A stretch of 64,000 bases of DNA from Paenalcaligenes hominis. Lineage in GTDB: Bacteria > Pseudomonadota > Gammaproteobacteria > Burkholderiales > Burkholderiaceae_B. Below the pieces are notes generated by a model. It did not search any database, was not told the origin of the DNA, and worked only from the letters and a program-made list of their open reading frames with translations. Positions 26,779 through 36,910 of the stretch are shown in pieces (position 1 is the stretch's first letter; every line of letters starts with the position of its first letter). A program made the position numbers and the translations under genes. Location of the stretch: NCBI RefSeq assembly GCF_011927625.1, contig NZ_JAATIZ010000001.1, forward strand, positions 682,001-746,000, read 5' to 3'.

Positions 26779-27130
26779 AATGGCTTGAGTTAAATAGTAA
26801 AAAGGGAATATAATTACGGGCTATCGTATGTCATAATTAACGCTATAGCAAAAAAGCTGCGCTTGGTCTTATATCAAAGCCATTCGTAGACTGCTATATG
26901 TAAATAGCACTGCGTGGCTATAGACGTTATTCAACTAATTAAGCCTTTAGTTTAATACGTTGCACCGTAGGTGTCTTGATTTTATCAGACCCTATTTTTG
27001 ACTGCGTCTTACTTTTATTTGCAGTAAATCGCGCATTTAATCGTCTCAGGGTGTCTGGAACCGTAGCCTTAACGCTGTAGTCCTTACTAGATACTGATTA
27101 GATGCAAGAACTAACCCTTGGAGAACTCTC
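26779..27130. promoter_or_regulatory. Divergent map/rpsB intergenic region and rpsB leader (352 bases, no gene)
   Basis: The longest gene-free stretch in the window. I find no ORF or tRNA. It must hold the map promoter and the rpsB promoter and leader. A TATAAT (26809-26814) and a TTGACT (26998-27003) are present without well-spaced partners, so I do not assign a promoter. An imperfect inverted repeat, GTCTTGAT/ATCAGAC, lies at about 26973-26990. In E. coli the rpsB leader mediates feedback by S2; the long leader here would allow the same, which is inference. A strong TTGGAGA ribosome site precedes rpsB. Confidence 0.5.
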
Positions 27131-27895
27131 ATGTCTTTAATGCGTGAAATGCTAGAGGCTGGTGTACACTTTGGTCACCAAACCCGTTTCTGGAACCCGA
27201 AAATGGAGCAGTACATTTTCGGTCAACGTAACCGTATCCATATCATTAACTTGGAAAAAACGGTTGTGCAATTCGTCGAGGCGCAAAAATACCTCAGCGA
27301 TTTAGCCGCTCGTGGTGGCAACATCCTATTCGTGGGCACTAAACGTGCTGCCCGTGAAATCGTAGCAGCCGAAGCCGAGCGTTGTGGCATGCCTTACGTA
27401 AACAGCCGTTGGTTAGGTGGTATGATGACCAACTTCAAGACTGTAAAAGCTTCTATCAAACGTCTAAAAGACATGGAAGTTCAGTTGGCTGAAGGCGCTC
27501 TAGAGCGCATGACCAAAAAAGAAGGTCTGTTGTTCGAGCGCGAAATGGAAAAGCTCAACAAGTCCATCGGTGGTATCAAAGACATGGCTAAATTGCCTGA
27601 TGCTTTGTTTGTCATTGATGTGGGTTACCACAAGATTGCCATTGCCGAAGCTCAAACACTAGGTATCCCTGTAGTAGGTGTGGTCGATACTAACCACTCT
27701 CCTGATGGCATTGCAAAAGTTATTCCTGGTAACGATGACTCTGCTAAAGCTATTGCTCTATACGCTCGTGGTATGGCTGATGCCGTTCTCGAAGGCCGTA
27801 ATAAAGCCCTAAGCGGTTTGGTCGAAGAAATCCGCGGCGAAGAAGAGTTCGTTGAAGTCGAAGTCGAAGAGACAGAAAGCAGCAGCGAAGAGTAA
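27131..27895 (+). CDS. rpsB: 30S ribosomal protein S2
   Basis: S2 is a large, late-joining protein of the small subunit. The 254-residue product begins with [16 protein letters not shown] and contains Phe-Val-Gly-Thr-Lys-Arg-Ala-Ala and [12 protein letters not shown], all S2 signatures. It ends in an acidic tail (Glu/Ser run) common in this family. TTGGAGA precedes the ATG. It heads the rpsB-tsf-pyrH-frr group. Confidence 0.99.
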   Translation: MSLMREMLEAGVHFGHQTRFWNPKMEQYIFGQRNRIHIINLEKTVVQFVEAQKYLSDLAARGGNILFVGTKRAAREIVAAEAERCGMPYVNSRWLGGMMTNFKTVKASIKRLKDMEVQLAEGALERMTKKEGLLFEREMEKLNKSIGGIKDMAKLPDALFVIDVGYHKIAIAEAQTLGIPVVGVVDTNHSPDGIAKVIPGNDDSAKAIALYARGMADAVLEGRNKALSGLVEEIRGEEEFVEVEVEETESSSEE

Positions 27896-27916
27896 TCCCT
27901 ACTTCTAGGGGGCAAA

Positions 27917-27979
27917 GCGCTATAAGTTATAGCGCGACTAAATATCACACTTGCCCCAGTCTTGACTGGGGCATGTTTT
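27917..27979 (+). terminator. Two tandem hairpins between rpsB and tsf (attenuator-like)
   Basis: First stem: GCGCTATA (27917-27924) with TATAGCGC (27928-27935). Second stem: GCCCCAGT (27953-27960) with ACTGGGGC (27965-27972), followed by ATGTTTTA. The second resembles a weak terminator and would let rpsB be expressed above tsf, as is known for E. coli rpsB-tsf. The T tract is short, so partial termination is likely. Confidence 0.7.
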
Positions 27980-27997
27980 ATAGAATTGGAGAAAATC

Positions 27998-28870
27998 GTG
28001 GCTCAAATTACAGCATCGATGGTTAAAGAACTGCGCGAGAAAACTGACGCGCCAATGATGGAGTGCAAAAGCGCTCTAGTTGAAGCTGATGGCGATATGG
28101 CTCGTGCCGAAGAAATTTTACGCGTTAAATTGGGTAGCAAAGCCAGCAAAGCGGCTTCCCGTATTACTGCTGAAGGTCTCGTAACAGTTTACATTGCTGA
28201 TGACGCTAAGACTGGTTCTATCGTAGAAGTAAACTGTGAAACCGATTTCGTAGCTAAAAACGAAGATTTCATTAACTTTGTTGATGATATTGCCAAGCTA
28301 ATTGCAGAAAAAGCACCGGCAGATTTAGCTGCTTTGGCAGAGCTACCTTTCCGTGATGGTACCGTAGAAAGCGTACGTACAGCGTTAGTAGGCAAAATCG
28401 GTGAAAACATTTCTGTGCGTCGTTTCGAACAGTACGCAACCGATGCCAAACTTGCCCAATACGTTCACAGTGGCAAAATTGGTGTCATTGTTGACTTCTC
28501 CGGCGATGACGAAGTAGGTAAAGATGTAGCTATGCACGTTGCTGCCATGAAGCCTCGCGCTTTATCTGCCGAGCAAGTTGCAGCCGAGGAAATCGAAGCC
28601 GAGCGTTCTGTTGCTGCACAAAAAGCAGCTGAGTCCGGCAAGCCAGAGAACATTGTCGAGAAAATGGTTGAAGGTGCAGTCAACAAATTCCTCAAAGAAG
28701 TTACATTGTTATCTCAGCCATTTGTTAAAAATGACAAACAAAGCGTTGAGCAAATGCTAAAAGAAAATAACGCGGCTGTCAGCTCCTACGCTATCTATGT
28801 GGTAGGCGAAGGCATCGAGCGTCGTAACGAAGACTTTGCTGCTGAAGTAGCCGCTGTAACTGGCGCCTAA
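27998..28870 (+). CDS. tsf: Translation elongation factor Ts
   Basis: EF-Ts exchanges GDP for GTP on EF-Tu. I set the start at GTG 27998 (product Met-Ala-Gln-Ile-Thr-Ala-Ser-Met), with GGAGA five bases upstream, giving 290 residues. A longer reading from 27962 would start inside the intergenic hairpin. The N-terminal Thr-Asp-Ala-Pro-Met-Met-Glu-Cys-Lys motif contacts EF-Tu; [10 protein letters not shown] and the second-half Leu-Ser-Gln-Pro-Phe-Val are family typical. Between rpsB and pyrH as expected. Confidence 0.98.
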   Translation: MAQITASMVKELREKTDAPMMECKSALVEADGDMARAEEILRVKLGSKASKAASRITAEGLVTVYIADDAKTGSIVEVNCETDFVAKNEDFINFVDDIAKLIAEKAPADLAALAELPFRDGTVESVRTALVGKIGENISVRRFEQYATDAKLAQYVHSGKIGVIVDFSGDDEVGKDVAMHVAAMKPRALSAEQVAAEEIEAERSVAAQKAAESGKPENIVEKMVEGAVNKFLKEVTLLSQPFVKNDKQSVEQMLKENNAAVSSYAIYVVGEGIERRNEDFAAEVAAVTGA

Positions 28871-28893
28871 TTCACTTTAGTTGCAATTAACAA

Positions 28894-28938
28894 AGCGCAG
28901 GTGTGTTGCCACTAGGCAATACCTTGCGCTCTGTTTTA
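28894..28938 (+). terminator. Long hairpin between tsf and pyrH
   Basis: AGCGCAGGT pairs, with one bulge, with ACCTTGCGCT (28921-28930), enclosing an inner stem TTGCC/GGCAA with an ACTA loop. It is followed by CTGTTTTATA. A likely partial terminator or processing site separating rpsB-tsf from pyrH-frr. Confidence 0.7.
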
Positions 28939-28972
28939 TACTTTTAGTGTTTTCACTCTCGGAAAATTAGAC

Positions 28973-29689
28973 ATGAACACCCCCTTGTATAAGCGCGTTT
29001 TGCTTAAATTGTCTGGCGAAGCGCTAATGGGCGATGACGCCTTTGGAATTAACCGCGCAACCATCATGCGCATGACTGAAGAAATCTCCGAAGTCGCTAA
29101 TCTTGGTGTTCAAGTTGCCATCGTGATTGGTGGTGGCAATATCTTCCGTGGCATCGCGCCCGGCGCCCAAGGCATGGATCGTGCCACAGCCGATTACATG
29201 GGTATGATGGCTACCGTAATGAACTCGCTTGCTTTACAAGATGCCTTAAAAAATCGTGGCTTGGACGCTCGAGTCCAGTCGGCTCTAAATATCGAGCAAG
29301 TGGTAGAACCGTATATCCGCCCTAAAGCGTTGCGTTATCTCGAAGAAGGCAAAGTGGTGATCTTTGCTGCGGGTACAGGCAATCCTTTCTTTACTACGGA
29401 TACCGCCGCTGCATTGCGTGGTGCTGAAATGGGAGCAGAGATTGTGTTAAAGGCGACCAAGGTTGATGGCATTTACAGTGCTGATCCAAATAAAGACCCC
29501 AGTGCAACACGTTATGCCCGCATCAGCTTTGACGAGGCTATTGTGCGTCGCCTCGAGGTCATGGATGCGACGGCTTTTGCATTGTGTCGCGATCAAAAGC
29601 TCCCCATTAAAGTGTTTTCTATTAATAAGCTCGGTGCGCTCAGTCGCGCAGTGTGCGGTGAAGACGAGGGCACATTAGTGCACGTTTAA
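28973..29689 (+). CDS. pyrH: Uridylate kinase PyrH
   Basis: PyrH phosphorylates UMP to UDP for nucleic acid and envelope precursor synthesis; bacterial PyrH is an amino-acid-kinase-fold hexamer. The 238-residue protein shows [10 protein letters not shown], Ile-Gly-Gly-Gly-Asn-Ile-Phe-Arg-Gly, Ala-Asp-Tyr-Met-Gly-Met-Met-Ala-Thr and [13 protein letters not shown]. It is separated from tsf by a hairpin and from frr by 13 bases, so pyrH-frr are likely co-transcribed. Confidence 0.99.
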   Translation: MNTPLYKRVLLKLSGEALMGDDAFGINRATIMRMTEEISEVANLGVQVAIVIGGGNIFRGIAPGAQGMDRATADYMGMMATVMNSLALQDALKNRGLDARVQSALNIEQVVEPYIRPKALRYLEEGKVVIFAAGTGNPFFTTDTAAALRGAEMGAEIVLKATKVDGIYSADPNKDPSATRYARISFDEAIVRRLEVMDATAFALCRDQKLPIKVFSINKLGALSRAVCGEDEGTLVHV

Positions 29690-29702
29690 TATAGGAATAG
29701 TT

Positions 29703-30263
29703 ATGAGTCTTTCAGAGATTAAAGCATCAGTGGATGATCGAATGAAAAAGTCGATCGAAGCCTTAGTGACGAGTTTGTCCAAAATCCGTACTGGCCGTGC
29801 TACACCTGGTATTTTGGATCATGTCAGCGTAGAGTACTACGGCTCAGACGTTCCACTTAGTCAAGTGGCAAACATTACCGTGGCCGACGCTCGTACCCTT
29901 AGTGTTCAGGTCTGGGAAAAACACATGGCACCTATCGTCGATAAGGCCATCCGCGATTCCGATTTAGGCTTAAACCCTATTCTTATGGGCGAAAATATTC
30001 GTGTCCCTATGCCTGCTTTGACCGAAGAGCGCCGTCGTGACTTAACGCGCTTAGTGCGTGCCGAAGGCGAAGACTCCAAAGTGGCTGTGCGTAATTTACG
30101 CCGCGATGCGAATGAATCTTCCAAGCGTTTACTTAAAGATAAAGAAATTTCCGAAGACGAGGACCGCCGTTTTCAGGACGACATTCAACGTTTAACAGAT
30201 AAATTTGTCGCAGAAATTGACAAATTAATTGCTGAAAAAGAAGCAGAGGTTATGACGGTTTAA
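29703..30263 (+). CDS. frr: Ribosome recycling factor
   Basis: RRF splits post-termination ribosomes together with EF-G. The 186-residue product is standard length. Lys-Ile-Arg-Thr-Gly-Arg-Ala-Thr-Pro in the first helix and [12 protein letters not shown] mid-protein are the signature segments, followed by a charged three-helix bundle ending Glu-Ala-Glu-Val-Met-Thr-Val. It is followed 10 bases later by uppS, linking translation genes to the isoprenoid/envelope block. Confidence 0.99.
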   Translation: MSLSEIKASVDDRMKKSIEALVTSLSKIRTGRATPGILDHVSVEYYGSDVPLSQVANITVADARTLSVQVWEKHMAPIVDKAIRDSDLGLNPILMGENIRVPMPALTEERRRDLTRLVRAEGEDSKVAVRNLRRDANESSKRLLKDKEISEDEDRRFQDDIQRLTDKFVAEIDKLIAEKEAEVMTV

Positions 30264-30273
30264 TACCGTCTGG

Positions 30274-31029
30274 ATGGCGGCGATGCAGCTTAGTTCTACT
30301 CAGACTATACCCGAAACCAGCGGCGTTCCTCGCCATCTAGCAATTATTATGGATGGCAATGGGCGTTGGGCTACCCGACGCCTGTTGCCACGTACTGCAG
30401 GCCACATGAAAGGCGTACAAACCGTGCGCCGTATTGTTGAAAGTTGTGGTCAAGCAGGTGTGAAATACCTAACCCTTTTTGCTTTTAGTTCAGAAAACTG
30501 GCGCCGTCCCGAAGACGAGGTGTCTTTACTCATGCGCTTGTTTGTCCAGGCCCTTGAAAAAGAAGTCCACAAGTTACAAAAAAAAGGGGTGCGTTTGCGT
30601 GTGATCGGCGACTTAAGCCGTTTTGATGATCAGTTACGGCAGCTCATTCACGAAGCCGAGGCCAAAACCGCTCAAAACGATCATTTGCACCTCACCATTG
30701 CGGCGAACTACGGCGGGCGTTGGGATATTCTCAATGCAACCAAGCAGTTACTTCAAGATCAGCCCGAGCTCGCTCACAATCCTGCCGCAATCGAAGAACA
30801 GACCTTTGCGCCCTATTTATCCATGGCTTTTGCCCCCGAGCCCGATCTGTTTATCCGTACGGGCGGTGAACAACGTCTTTCCAACTTTCTAATGTGGCAA
30901 TTGGCGTATACTGAGCTATATTTTACCGAGGTCTATTGGCCAGACTTTGGCTCAGATCACTTACAGGCTGCTTTTGACTGGTACGCTCAACGCGAGCGTC
31001 GTTTTGGTCGCACCAGTGCGCAGCTTTAA
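30274..31029 (+). CDS. uppS: Undecaprenyl diphosphate synthase (cis-prenyltransferase)
   Basis: UppS elongates farnesyl diphosphate to C55 undecaprenyl diphosphate, the carrier for peptidoglycan and O-antigen. The 251-residue protein has the catalytic Ile-Met-Asp-Gly-Asn-Gly-Arg-Trp-Ala, then Phe-Ser-Ser-Glu-Asn-Trp-Arg-Arg-Pro and the C-terminal [15 protein letters not shown]. The start may be ATG 30274 or the in-frame ATG at 30283; neither has a strong ribosome site, so translation is probably coupled to frr. Followed by cdsA after 18 bases. Confidence 0.98.
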   Translation: MAAMQLSSTQTIPETSGVPRHLAIIMDGNGRWATRRLLPRTAGHMKGVQTVRRIVESCGQAGVKYLTLFAFSSENWRRPEDEVSLLMRLFVQALEKEVHKLQKKGVRLRVIGDLSRFDDQLRQLIHEAEAKTAQNDHLHLTIAANYGGRWDILNATKQLLQDQPELAHNPAAIEEQTFAPYLSMAFAPEPDLFIRTGGEQRLSNFLMWQLAYTELYFTEVYWPDFGSDHLQAAFDWYAQRERRFGRTSAQL

Positions 31030-31047
31030 TGCTTACTTAGGTTTTAT

Positions 31048-31911
31048 ATGTTAAGACAACGCGTGATTACAGCCGTCATTTTGATTGCGCTGTTGGTAGG
31101 CGCTATCTTTGCTCCCACCCCTTGGTTGCTCGTGCTGATTTTATGCTTAATGGCCAGTTGCGCCCTATGGGAGTGGTTGCGACTTAGTTATAGTCAGCAA
31201 TCTTGGCTTCCCGCCGTAGCCGCTGTTGCGTTCGGTCTCTGCACTCTTGTGTTGGCACAGCAACGCATAGCAGATCCTAGCCTAACCCTGATTCAGAAAA
31301 ATCCGCTTGTCTTAATTAGTCCTGCCGTTATTGCGTATTGGATACTTGGGGTGGGGTTAATGTTAGTGCTCGCACAAACCCAGCAGCGACAAAACCGGTT
31401 AGGCTTATCTTTGTTTGGTGTACTTAGCCTTGCTGTTGCTTGGTTGGCGTTAGTGGATATGTGGTTGTACCGCGGTGCTTGGTATTTGTTATCCATGATG
31501 GCGATGGTGTGGGTGGCAGATATCGCCGCCTATTTTACGGGCAAAGCATTCGGGAAACGAAAACTAGCACCCAAAGTGAGCCCGGGCAAAACGTGGGCCG
31601 GTGTCGGTGGGGCTGTGGTGGGGGGCATTCTCTGGATCTTTATCAGTGCGTTGTGGCCCGGCTCTTTTGGTGCTGAACTCATTCATAATTGGTCATGGTT
31701 TGGCGCTGCCGTACTGGCTGTATTTTTGACGTTCTTCTCTATCGCAGGCGATTTATTCGAGTCTTTACTAAAGCGTCGCGCTGGGGTAAAAGATTCCAGT
31801 CAACTTTTGCCAGGTCATGGTGGGGTTTTAGATCGCATTGATGCGTTGATTCCAGTCGCTCCGCTAGCTGCTTTTGTGGCAGGGCCGTGGCTGCAGGCAC
31901 TCTTAAAATAA
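31048..31911 (+). CDS. cdsA: Phosphatidate cytidylyltransferase CdsA
   Basis: CdsA makes CDP-diacylglycerol from phosphatidic acid and CTP, the branch point of phospholipid synthesis in the inner membrane. The 287-residue protein has about eight hydrophobic helices. The family signature is complete near the C terminus: Ser-Leu-Leu-Lys-Arg-Arg, then Lys-Asp-Ser, then Pro-Gly-His-Gly-Gly-Val-Leu-Asp-Arg. The order uppS-cdsA-dxr-rseP-bamA is standard for proteobacteria. Confidence 0.98.
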   Translation: MLRQRVITAVILIALLVGAIFAPTPWLLVLILCLMASCALWEWLRLSYSQQSWLPAVAAVAFGLCTLVLAQQRIADPSLTLIQKNPLVLISPAVIAYWILGVGLMLVLAQTQQRQNRLGLSLFGVLSLAVAWLALVDMWLYRGAWYLLSMMAMVWVADIAAYFTGKAFGKRKLAPKVSPGKTWAGVGGAVVGGILWIFISALWPGSFGAELIHNWSWFGAAVLAVFLTFFSIAGDLFESLLKRRAGVKDSSQLLPGHGGVLDRIDALIPVAPLAAFVAGPWLQALLK

Positions 31912-31935
31912 GCCCTCAATGACGTACTTTTTTTC

Positions 31936-33141
31936 ATGATTCAATCTGTTTGCATACTCGGCTCAACTGGGTCCATAGGTCAGAGCACCTTAGATGTAAT
32001 AGCTCGTCATCCCGATAAGATGAGCGTGTACGCGTTGACAGCCTTTAGTCGTATGACTGAGCTAGCTCAACAAGCTTTCGCCTGTCAGGCCGCTGTGGTT
32101 GTGGTTCCCGACTGTGCCGCACGCAAGCAGTTCGAGCAGGCCTGGCATTATTCGGCTCCCTGTCCTGAGATTCGCCAAGGTAAAGAAGGCTTAATCAGCG
32201 TGGCCACAGATACCGCCGTGACGACCGTGATGGCAGCAATTGTTGGTGCGGCCTGTCTAGAGCCTGCATTAGCGGCAGCACAGGCTGGAAAACGTATTTT
32301 ACTGGCCAATAAAGAGTCGTTGGTTGCTGCGGGCCATATTTTTATGCAAGCAGTACGTGATCATGGCGCAGTTCTGCTTCCCATTGATAGCGAACATAAT
32401 GCCATGTATCAGTGTTTGCCTACCGAGGCTCAAATTAGTGCTCCGTTAGCGCCTTATAAAACCATCGAGCGTTTGATTCTTACCGCTTCGGGTGGGCCTT
32501 TTCGTGAAGTTGACCCCGCCTTGTTAGCTAACGTTACCCCTGATCAAGCATGCAACCACCCTAATTGGTCGATGGGGCGTAAGATTTCAGTGGACTCCGC
32601 AACAATGCTAAATAAAGGGCTAGAGGTGATTGAAGCCCACTGGCTTTTTGCGATGCCTGCTGATCGTATTCAGGTCATGATTCACCCACAAAGCGTTGTG
32701 CATTCCATGGTGGAATATACCGATGGGTCGGTGTTAGCGCAGCTTGGGCAACCTGATATGCGTACACCTATTGCTTATGGTCTGGCTTATCCAGATCGAA
32801 TTGCAAGCGGCGTAGGGATGATGGATCTCTTGCAATTGGGGCGGTTAGATTTTACGCCTCCTGATTTTGCGCGTTTTCCTTGTTTAAAATTGGCTTTTGA
32901 TGCGTTAAATAGTTCGCAAGCAGCCTGTATTGCTTTAAATGCAGCCAATGAAGTGGCCGTGGACTTTTTCTTAAACGAGAAAATTCGCTATACCGCCATT
33001 GCTTCTATTATTGAACACACTATGGAACAAGTTGAAAAACACAGCCATGACTTGGCTTCTATTGAGGCGGTGCTTGCCCTAGATGCGCAATCGCGGCAGG
33101 TGGCCACGTCCTACGCCCATTCTTTATTTTTTGTGCATTAA
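31936..33141 (+). CDS. dxr: 1-deoxy-D-xylulose 5-phosphate reductoisomerase
   Basis: Dxr (IspC) turns DXP into methylerythritol 4-phosphate with NADPH, the committed step of the MEP isoprenoid pathway. The 401-residue product starts with the NADPH motif [10 protein letters not shown]. [11 protein letters not shown], Asp-Ser-Glu-His-Asn-Ala (metal and substrate) and Ser-Gly-Gly-Pro-Phe-Arg mark the catalytic part. DXP is also the PdxJ substrate, so two DXP-consuming enzymes occur in this window. rseP begins three bases later. Confidence 0.98.
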   Translation: MIQSVCILGSTGSIGQSTLDVIARHPDKMSVYALTAFSRMTELAQQAFACQAAVVVVPDCAARKQFEQAWHYSAPCPEIRQGKEGLISVATDTAVTTVMAAIVGAACLEPALAAAQAGKRILLANKESLVAAGHIFMQAVRDHGAVLLPIDSEHNAMYQCLPTEAQISAPLAPYKTIERLILTASGGPFREVDPALLANVTPDQACNHPNWSMGRKISVDSATMLNKGLEVIEAHWLFAMPADRIQVMIHPQSVVHSMVEYTDGSVLAQLGQPDMRTPIAYGLAYPDRIASGVGMMDLLQLGRLDFTPPDFARFPCLKLAFDALNSSQAACIALNAANEVAVDFFLNEKIRYTAIASIIEHTMEQVEKHSHDLASIEAVLALDAQSRQVATSYAHSLFFVH

Positions 33142-33144
33142 TTT

Positions 33145-34476
33145 ATGGTAGTCACTCTGCTTGCGTTTGCTGTTGCTATAGGCGTGTTAATGATGGTGCA
33201 CGAGCTAGGCCACTACTTAGTGGCTCGCTATTACGGTGTCCATGTCGAGCGGTTTTCTTTAGGTATAGGAAAAGTTCTTTTTAAGCGCACTGATAAAAAT
33301 GGGTGCGAATGGGCCGTATCGGCTTTACCCATTGGCGCGTATGTCATGATGCGCAATCAAACTTCAGAGCACGCCTCCGAGGAATACAAAGCCACCACTT
33401 TTGATGCGAAGACGTTGGGCCAACGGGCTGCCATCACCGTCGCAGGCCCTTTAGCGAATTTATTATTAGCTGCGGTACTGTATGCCTTAATTGGCGTGGT
33501 GGGTACAAACGAGCCCGCCCCATTATTAGGGCCTCCTTCAGCCAATACACCTGCTGCTCAGGCTGGGGTCACCGCAGGGGATCGCGTACTTGCCGTCAAC
33601 CAAACGCCTATTCAGTCTTGGTCACAACTGCGTTGGCAGTTGATGGACACGGTACAAACAGGAGGCGAGGTTCAGCTAACAGTTACGGACCAATTTGGTA
33701 CGCCAGCTGAGCGCTACTTACAATTAGTACCGTCTTCTTTAAGCCCAGAGCTAGATCCATTGTTAGCAACTGGGTTAAGCTTGGCAACGCCTTCCCCCAA
33801 GATCCGTGACCTGGTTGAGGGCTCGGCTGCGGCGCAAGCTGGCTTGCAGGCCAATGATTTGCTCATTGCGCTAAATGGCCAACCTATTGTGAATGCAGCG
33901 TATTTTGTTGAACAGATAAAAAGCCAAGCCAATCAAACCATAACACTAGAGGTTGAACGCCAAGGTCAACGGCTTGAGTTGCCCGTACAGGTTGCTTCCC
34001 ATGAAGACCGACAAGGACAGGTCGTAGGGCGTATTGGTATTATGTTGGGTGCTGACATTGAAATGGTTACAGTGCGTTATGGCCCTATAGCTAGCATTCA
34101 ACAAGGCTTAAGTCGGACTGCTGACACCTTTTGGCTTTCTTTAAAGATGGTAGGGCGCATGATCACGGGCGATGTATCCGTGAAAAACATCAGTGGGCCA
34201 GTGTCTATTGCTGATTATGCCGGGCAGACCGCGCGTATTGGGTTAAGTGCCTATTTGCATTTTCTAGCGCTAATTAGTATTAGTATTGGTTTACTTAATC
34301 TTTTGCCTATACCTATGTTAGACGGGGGGCATTTGCTGTATTATGCCATCGAAGCAGTAACTGGACGGCCAGTCTCTGATGGGGTAAAACTCATAGGGCA
34401 GCGTATTGGGCTAAGTCTCTTGGCTGCGCTTACGTTTTTGGCATTTTTTAATGACTTTAATCGGTTATTAAACTAA
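33145..34476 (+). CDS. rseP: Site-2 intramembrane zinc protease RseP
   Basis: RseP cleaves anti-sigma factors such as RseA, and remnant signal peptides, within the inner membrane. In the 443-residue protein the first helix carries His19-Glu20-Leu-Gly-His23, two PDZ domains lie in the periplasmic part (about 110-290), and the C-terminal helix has Leu-Pro-Ile-Pro-Met-Leu-Asp-Gly-Gly-His, supplying the third zinc ligand Asp. It stands between dxr and bamA, its usual place, joining protease and outer-membrane assembly functions. Confidence 0.98.
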   Translation: MVVTLLAFAVAIGVLMMVHELGHYLVARYYGVHVERFSLGIGKVLFKRTDKNGCEWAVSALPIGAYVMMRNQTSEHASEEYKATTFDAKTLGQRAAITVAGPLANLLLAAVLYALIGVVGTNEPAPLLGPPSANTPAAQAGVTAGDRVLAVNQTPIQSWSQLRWQLMDTVQTGGEVQLTVTDQFGTPAERYLQLVPSSLSPELDPLLATGLSLATPSPKIRDLVEGSAAAQAGLQANDLLIALNGQPIVNAAYFVEQIKSQANQTITLEVERQGQRLELPVQVASHEDRQGQVVGRIGIMLGADIEMVTVRYGPIASIQQGLSRTADTFWLSLKMVGRMITGDVSVKNISGPVSIADYAGQTARIGLSAYLHFLALISISIGLLNLLPIPMLDGGHLLYYAIEAVTGRPVSDGVKLIGQRIGLSLLAALTFLAFFNDFNRLLN

Positions 34477-34526
34477 GCTCATGTCTTATAATATTCATTT
34501 CTTTGATTACGCAGGGACTACAAAGG

Positions 34527-36866
34527 ATGTCATTTAGTCGAAAAAAACCATTTGCTTTGCGTGCTGTGTCGGCTGCCTTAGCCGCTATGCTTGCGCCATT
34601 AGTCCATGCTTTCACGCCGTTTGTGATCCAGGATATCCAAGTCAATGGTGTTCAACGTGTTGACCCCGGTGCTGTATTTGGGTTTTTGCCTGTAAAAGTA
34701 GGTGAGACCTTCGACGAGGGTAAAGCCAGCGAGGCCGTACAGCGCTTGTATTCCAGTGGTTTCTTCAACGATGTAAAAATCGATGTGGAAAACAACGTGT
34801 TGGTCATCACCGTCCAAGAGCGTCCCACTATTGCTTCCATCACCTTCAATGGTATGCGAGAGTTCAACGATAAAAACATCACCCAAGCGCTATCCCAGGT
34901 CGGTTTTAGCGAGGGGCGTGTTTTTGATCGTTCTATGCTTGAACGTGCGGAATTCGAGCTTAAACAGCAGTACCTCACCAAGGGCAAGTATGGCGTTGAA
35001 ATTAGCCCAATTATTACGCCTTTACCTCGTAACCGCGTGGGTATCAGCTTTGATGTGTTCGAGGGCGATTTAGCGAAAATCAAAGAAATTAATATTGTGG
35101 GCAATCACAATATCAAAACCAGCACGTTGCTTAGTGAAATGCAGCTGACGACGTCCGGTATGATGACGTGGTACACCGGTACCAATAAATATGCGCGCGA
35201 AAAACTCGAGGGCGATATTGAGCGTATTCGTTCCTACTATTTAGACCGAGGCTATCTTGAAGTCCAAATCGAGCCGCCCCAAGTCTCTATTTCCCCTGAT
35301 CGCAAAGATATTTTTATTACATTGACGATTGACGAGGGTAATCAATATACCCTAACAGACGTAAAACTAGCGGGTGATTTATTAGGCCTGCAAGACCAGC
35401 TCGAGCCACTCATTGCGGTTAAAGCCGATCAAGTGTTTTCTGCAGAGAAAACCAATCAAACCGTCGAGGCAATCACCAATTACCTAGGTAGCTTGGGTTA
35501 TGCTTTTGCTAATATCAACCCAAACCCAGTATTAGATCGTGATGCCAAAACCGCAGATTTAACGTTCTATATTGACCCAGGTCGTCGTGTTTATGTGCGT
35601 CGTATCGAGGTAGGTGGAAACGTACGCACGCGTGATGAAGTGGTGCGTCGTGAAATGCGTCAACAAGAAGCCGCTTGGTACGATGCAGGCAGTATCAGCG
35701 AATCCCGCGATCGTGTCGATCGCTTAGGGTATTTCAACGAAGTAGACGTCAGCACAGAACCGGTTCCCGGGACGATTGATCAGGTTGATGTAAAAGTCGA
35801 CGTCAAGGAAAAACCTACCGGTATGATTAACCTTGGGGTGGGCTATGGGTCTACTGATAAGGTTATGTTGTCCGGTGGCATTAGCCAAGACAACATTTTT
35901 GGTAGTGGCAATAGTTTGTCATTGCAGGTCAACACCAGCAAGTCTAATCGTACCGCTGTGTTAGCACATACCGACCCTTACTGGACCAAAGACGGCATTA
36001 GCAAAACCACCTCATTGTACTATCGTCGTACCACACCCTATGACAACAACAGCTCTGATGGTGACTACGAGGTAACCGCGATTGGTACAGGCTTGAACTT
36101 TGGTGTCCCTATTTCCGAGAACGATCGGATTTACATGGGCGCTAGCTACGAGTACAACCGCCTTGATCGCATGGATCCGCTACGTACTCCTATTGCTTAC
36201 CAAGACTTCGTAAAAGAGTTTGGCAAAAGCACGAACGCCGTAATTTTTAACCTGGGTTGGGAAAAAGATACCCGCGATAGTGCGATTGCGCCGACTAAAG
36301 GTAGTTTTACTCGTCTGTCTGGCGACTTCTCCACCTTAGATTTACGCTATTACTTACTTAGCGCACAACAACAATACTATTTACCGTTGGGCTCCAATTA
36401 CACGTTGGCATTAAATGGCTTAGTTGACTGGGGTAAATCGTACGGTGGTCGTAGCTACCCAGTCATTAAAACTGTCTACGCTGGTGGTATAGGTACAGTA
36501 CGCGGTTACGAAGGGGCTTCGTTAGGTCCGCGTGATACGCTTACCGGCGACTATCTAGGTGGTTCACGTCGCGTCGTGGGAACCGCTCAGCTTTACTTGC
36601 CTTTCCCTGGTGCAACGCGAGATCGAACCCTACGCTGGTTTGTATTTGGTGATGTGGGTCGTGTCGATAATACCAGTGGTGGATGCAGTGCGGGGCGTGC
36701 TAACGAGCGCGTATCCGATGCGTGTGGTTGGCGGTATGCTGCGGGTGTAGGTTTCTCGTGGCAGTCTCCACTCGGGCCACTCGAGCTGTCTTATGGCCGA
36801 GCATTAAACGCCAAAGCGGGCGACGACAAACAAGCCTTCCAGTTCCAAATTGGTGCTGGGTTCTAG
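34527..36866 (+). CDS. bamA: Outer-membrane protein assembly factor BamA
   Basis: BamA is the essential Omp85 core of the BAM complex that inserts beta-barrel proteins. I set the start at ATG 34527 (779 residues, with AGGGA upstream); an in-frame TTG at 34503 is less likely. A signal peptide (basic start, hydrophobic to about residue 28 ending Val-His-Ala) is followed by five POTRA domains (about 30-430) and a 16-strand barrel. Val-Arg-Gly-Tyr-Glu (loop 6 motif) lies near residue 660, and the last residue is Phe, as usual for outer-membrane barrels. Followed by skp. Confidence 0.98.
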   Translation: MSFSRKKPFALRAVSAALAAMLAPLVHAFTPFVIQDIQVNGVQRVDPGAVFGFLPVKVGETFDEGKASEAVQRLYSSGFFNDVKIDVENNVLVITVQERPTIASITFNGMREFNDKNITQALSQVGFSEGRVFDRSMLERAEFELKQQYLTKGKYGVEISPIITPLPRNRVGISFDVFEGDLAKIKEINIVGNHNIKTSTLLSEMQLTTSGMMTWYTGTNKYAREKLEGDIERIRSYYLDRGYLEVQIEPPQVSISPDRKDIFITLTIDEGNQYTLTDVKLAGDLLGLQDQLEPLIAVKADQVFSAEKTNQTVEAITNYLGSLGYAFANINPNPVLDRDAKTADLTFYIDPGRRVYVRRIEVGGNVRTRDEVVRREMRQQEAAWYDAGSISESRDRVDRLGYFNEVDVSTEPVPGTIDQVDVKVDVKEKPTGMINLGVGYGSTDKVMLSGGISQDNIFGSGNSLSLQVNTSKSNRTAVLAHTDPYWTKDGISKTTSLYYRRTTPYDNNSSDGDYEVTAIGTGLNFGVPISENDRIYMGASYEYNRLDRMDPLRTPIAYQDFVKEFGKSTNAVIFNLGWEKDTRDSAIAPTKGSFTRLSGDFSTLDLRYYLLSAQQQYYLPLGSNYTLALNGLVDWGKSYGGRSYPVIKTVYAGGIGTVRGYEGASLGPRDTLTGDYLGGSRRVVGTAQLYLPFPGATRDRTLRWFVFGDVGRVDNTSGGCSAGRANERVSDACGWRYAAGVGFSWQSPLGPLELSYGRALNAKAGDDKQAFQFQIGAGF

Positions 36867-36910
36867 TCATACTTATTATTTTTGCAGCATTTTTCGCAAG
36901 GTGGATTTTC

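Noticed and set aside
34652-35104. 150-codon open frame antisense to bamA
   Set aside because: Shadow of the POTRA-coding region; Ser/Lys-rich, with no recognisable domain or ribosome site.
36722-36910. Extended N terminus for skp starting inside bamA
   Set aside because: It would destroy the signal peptide and overlap bamA by 145 bases; ATG 36911 has a good ribosome site.
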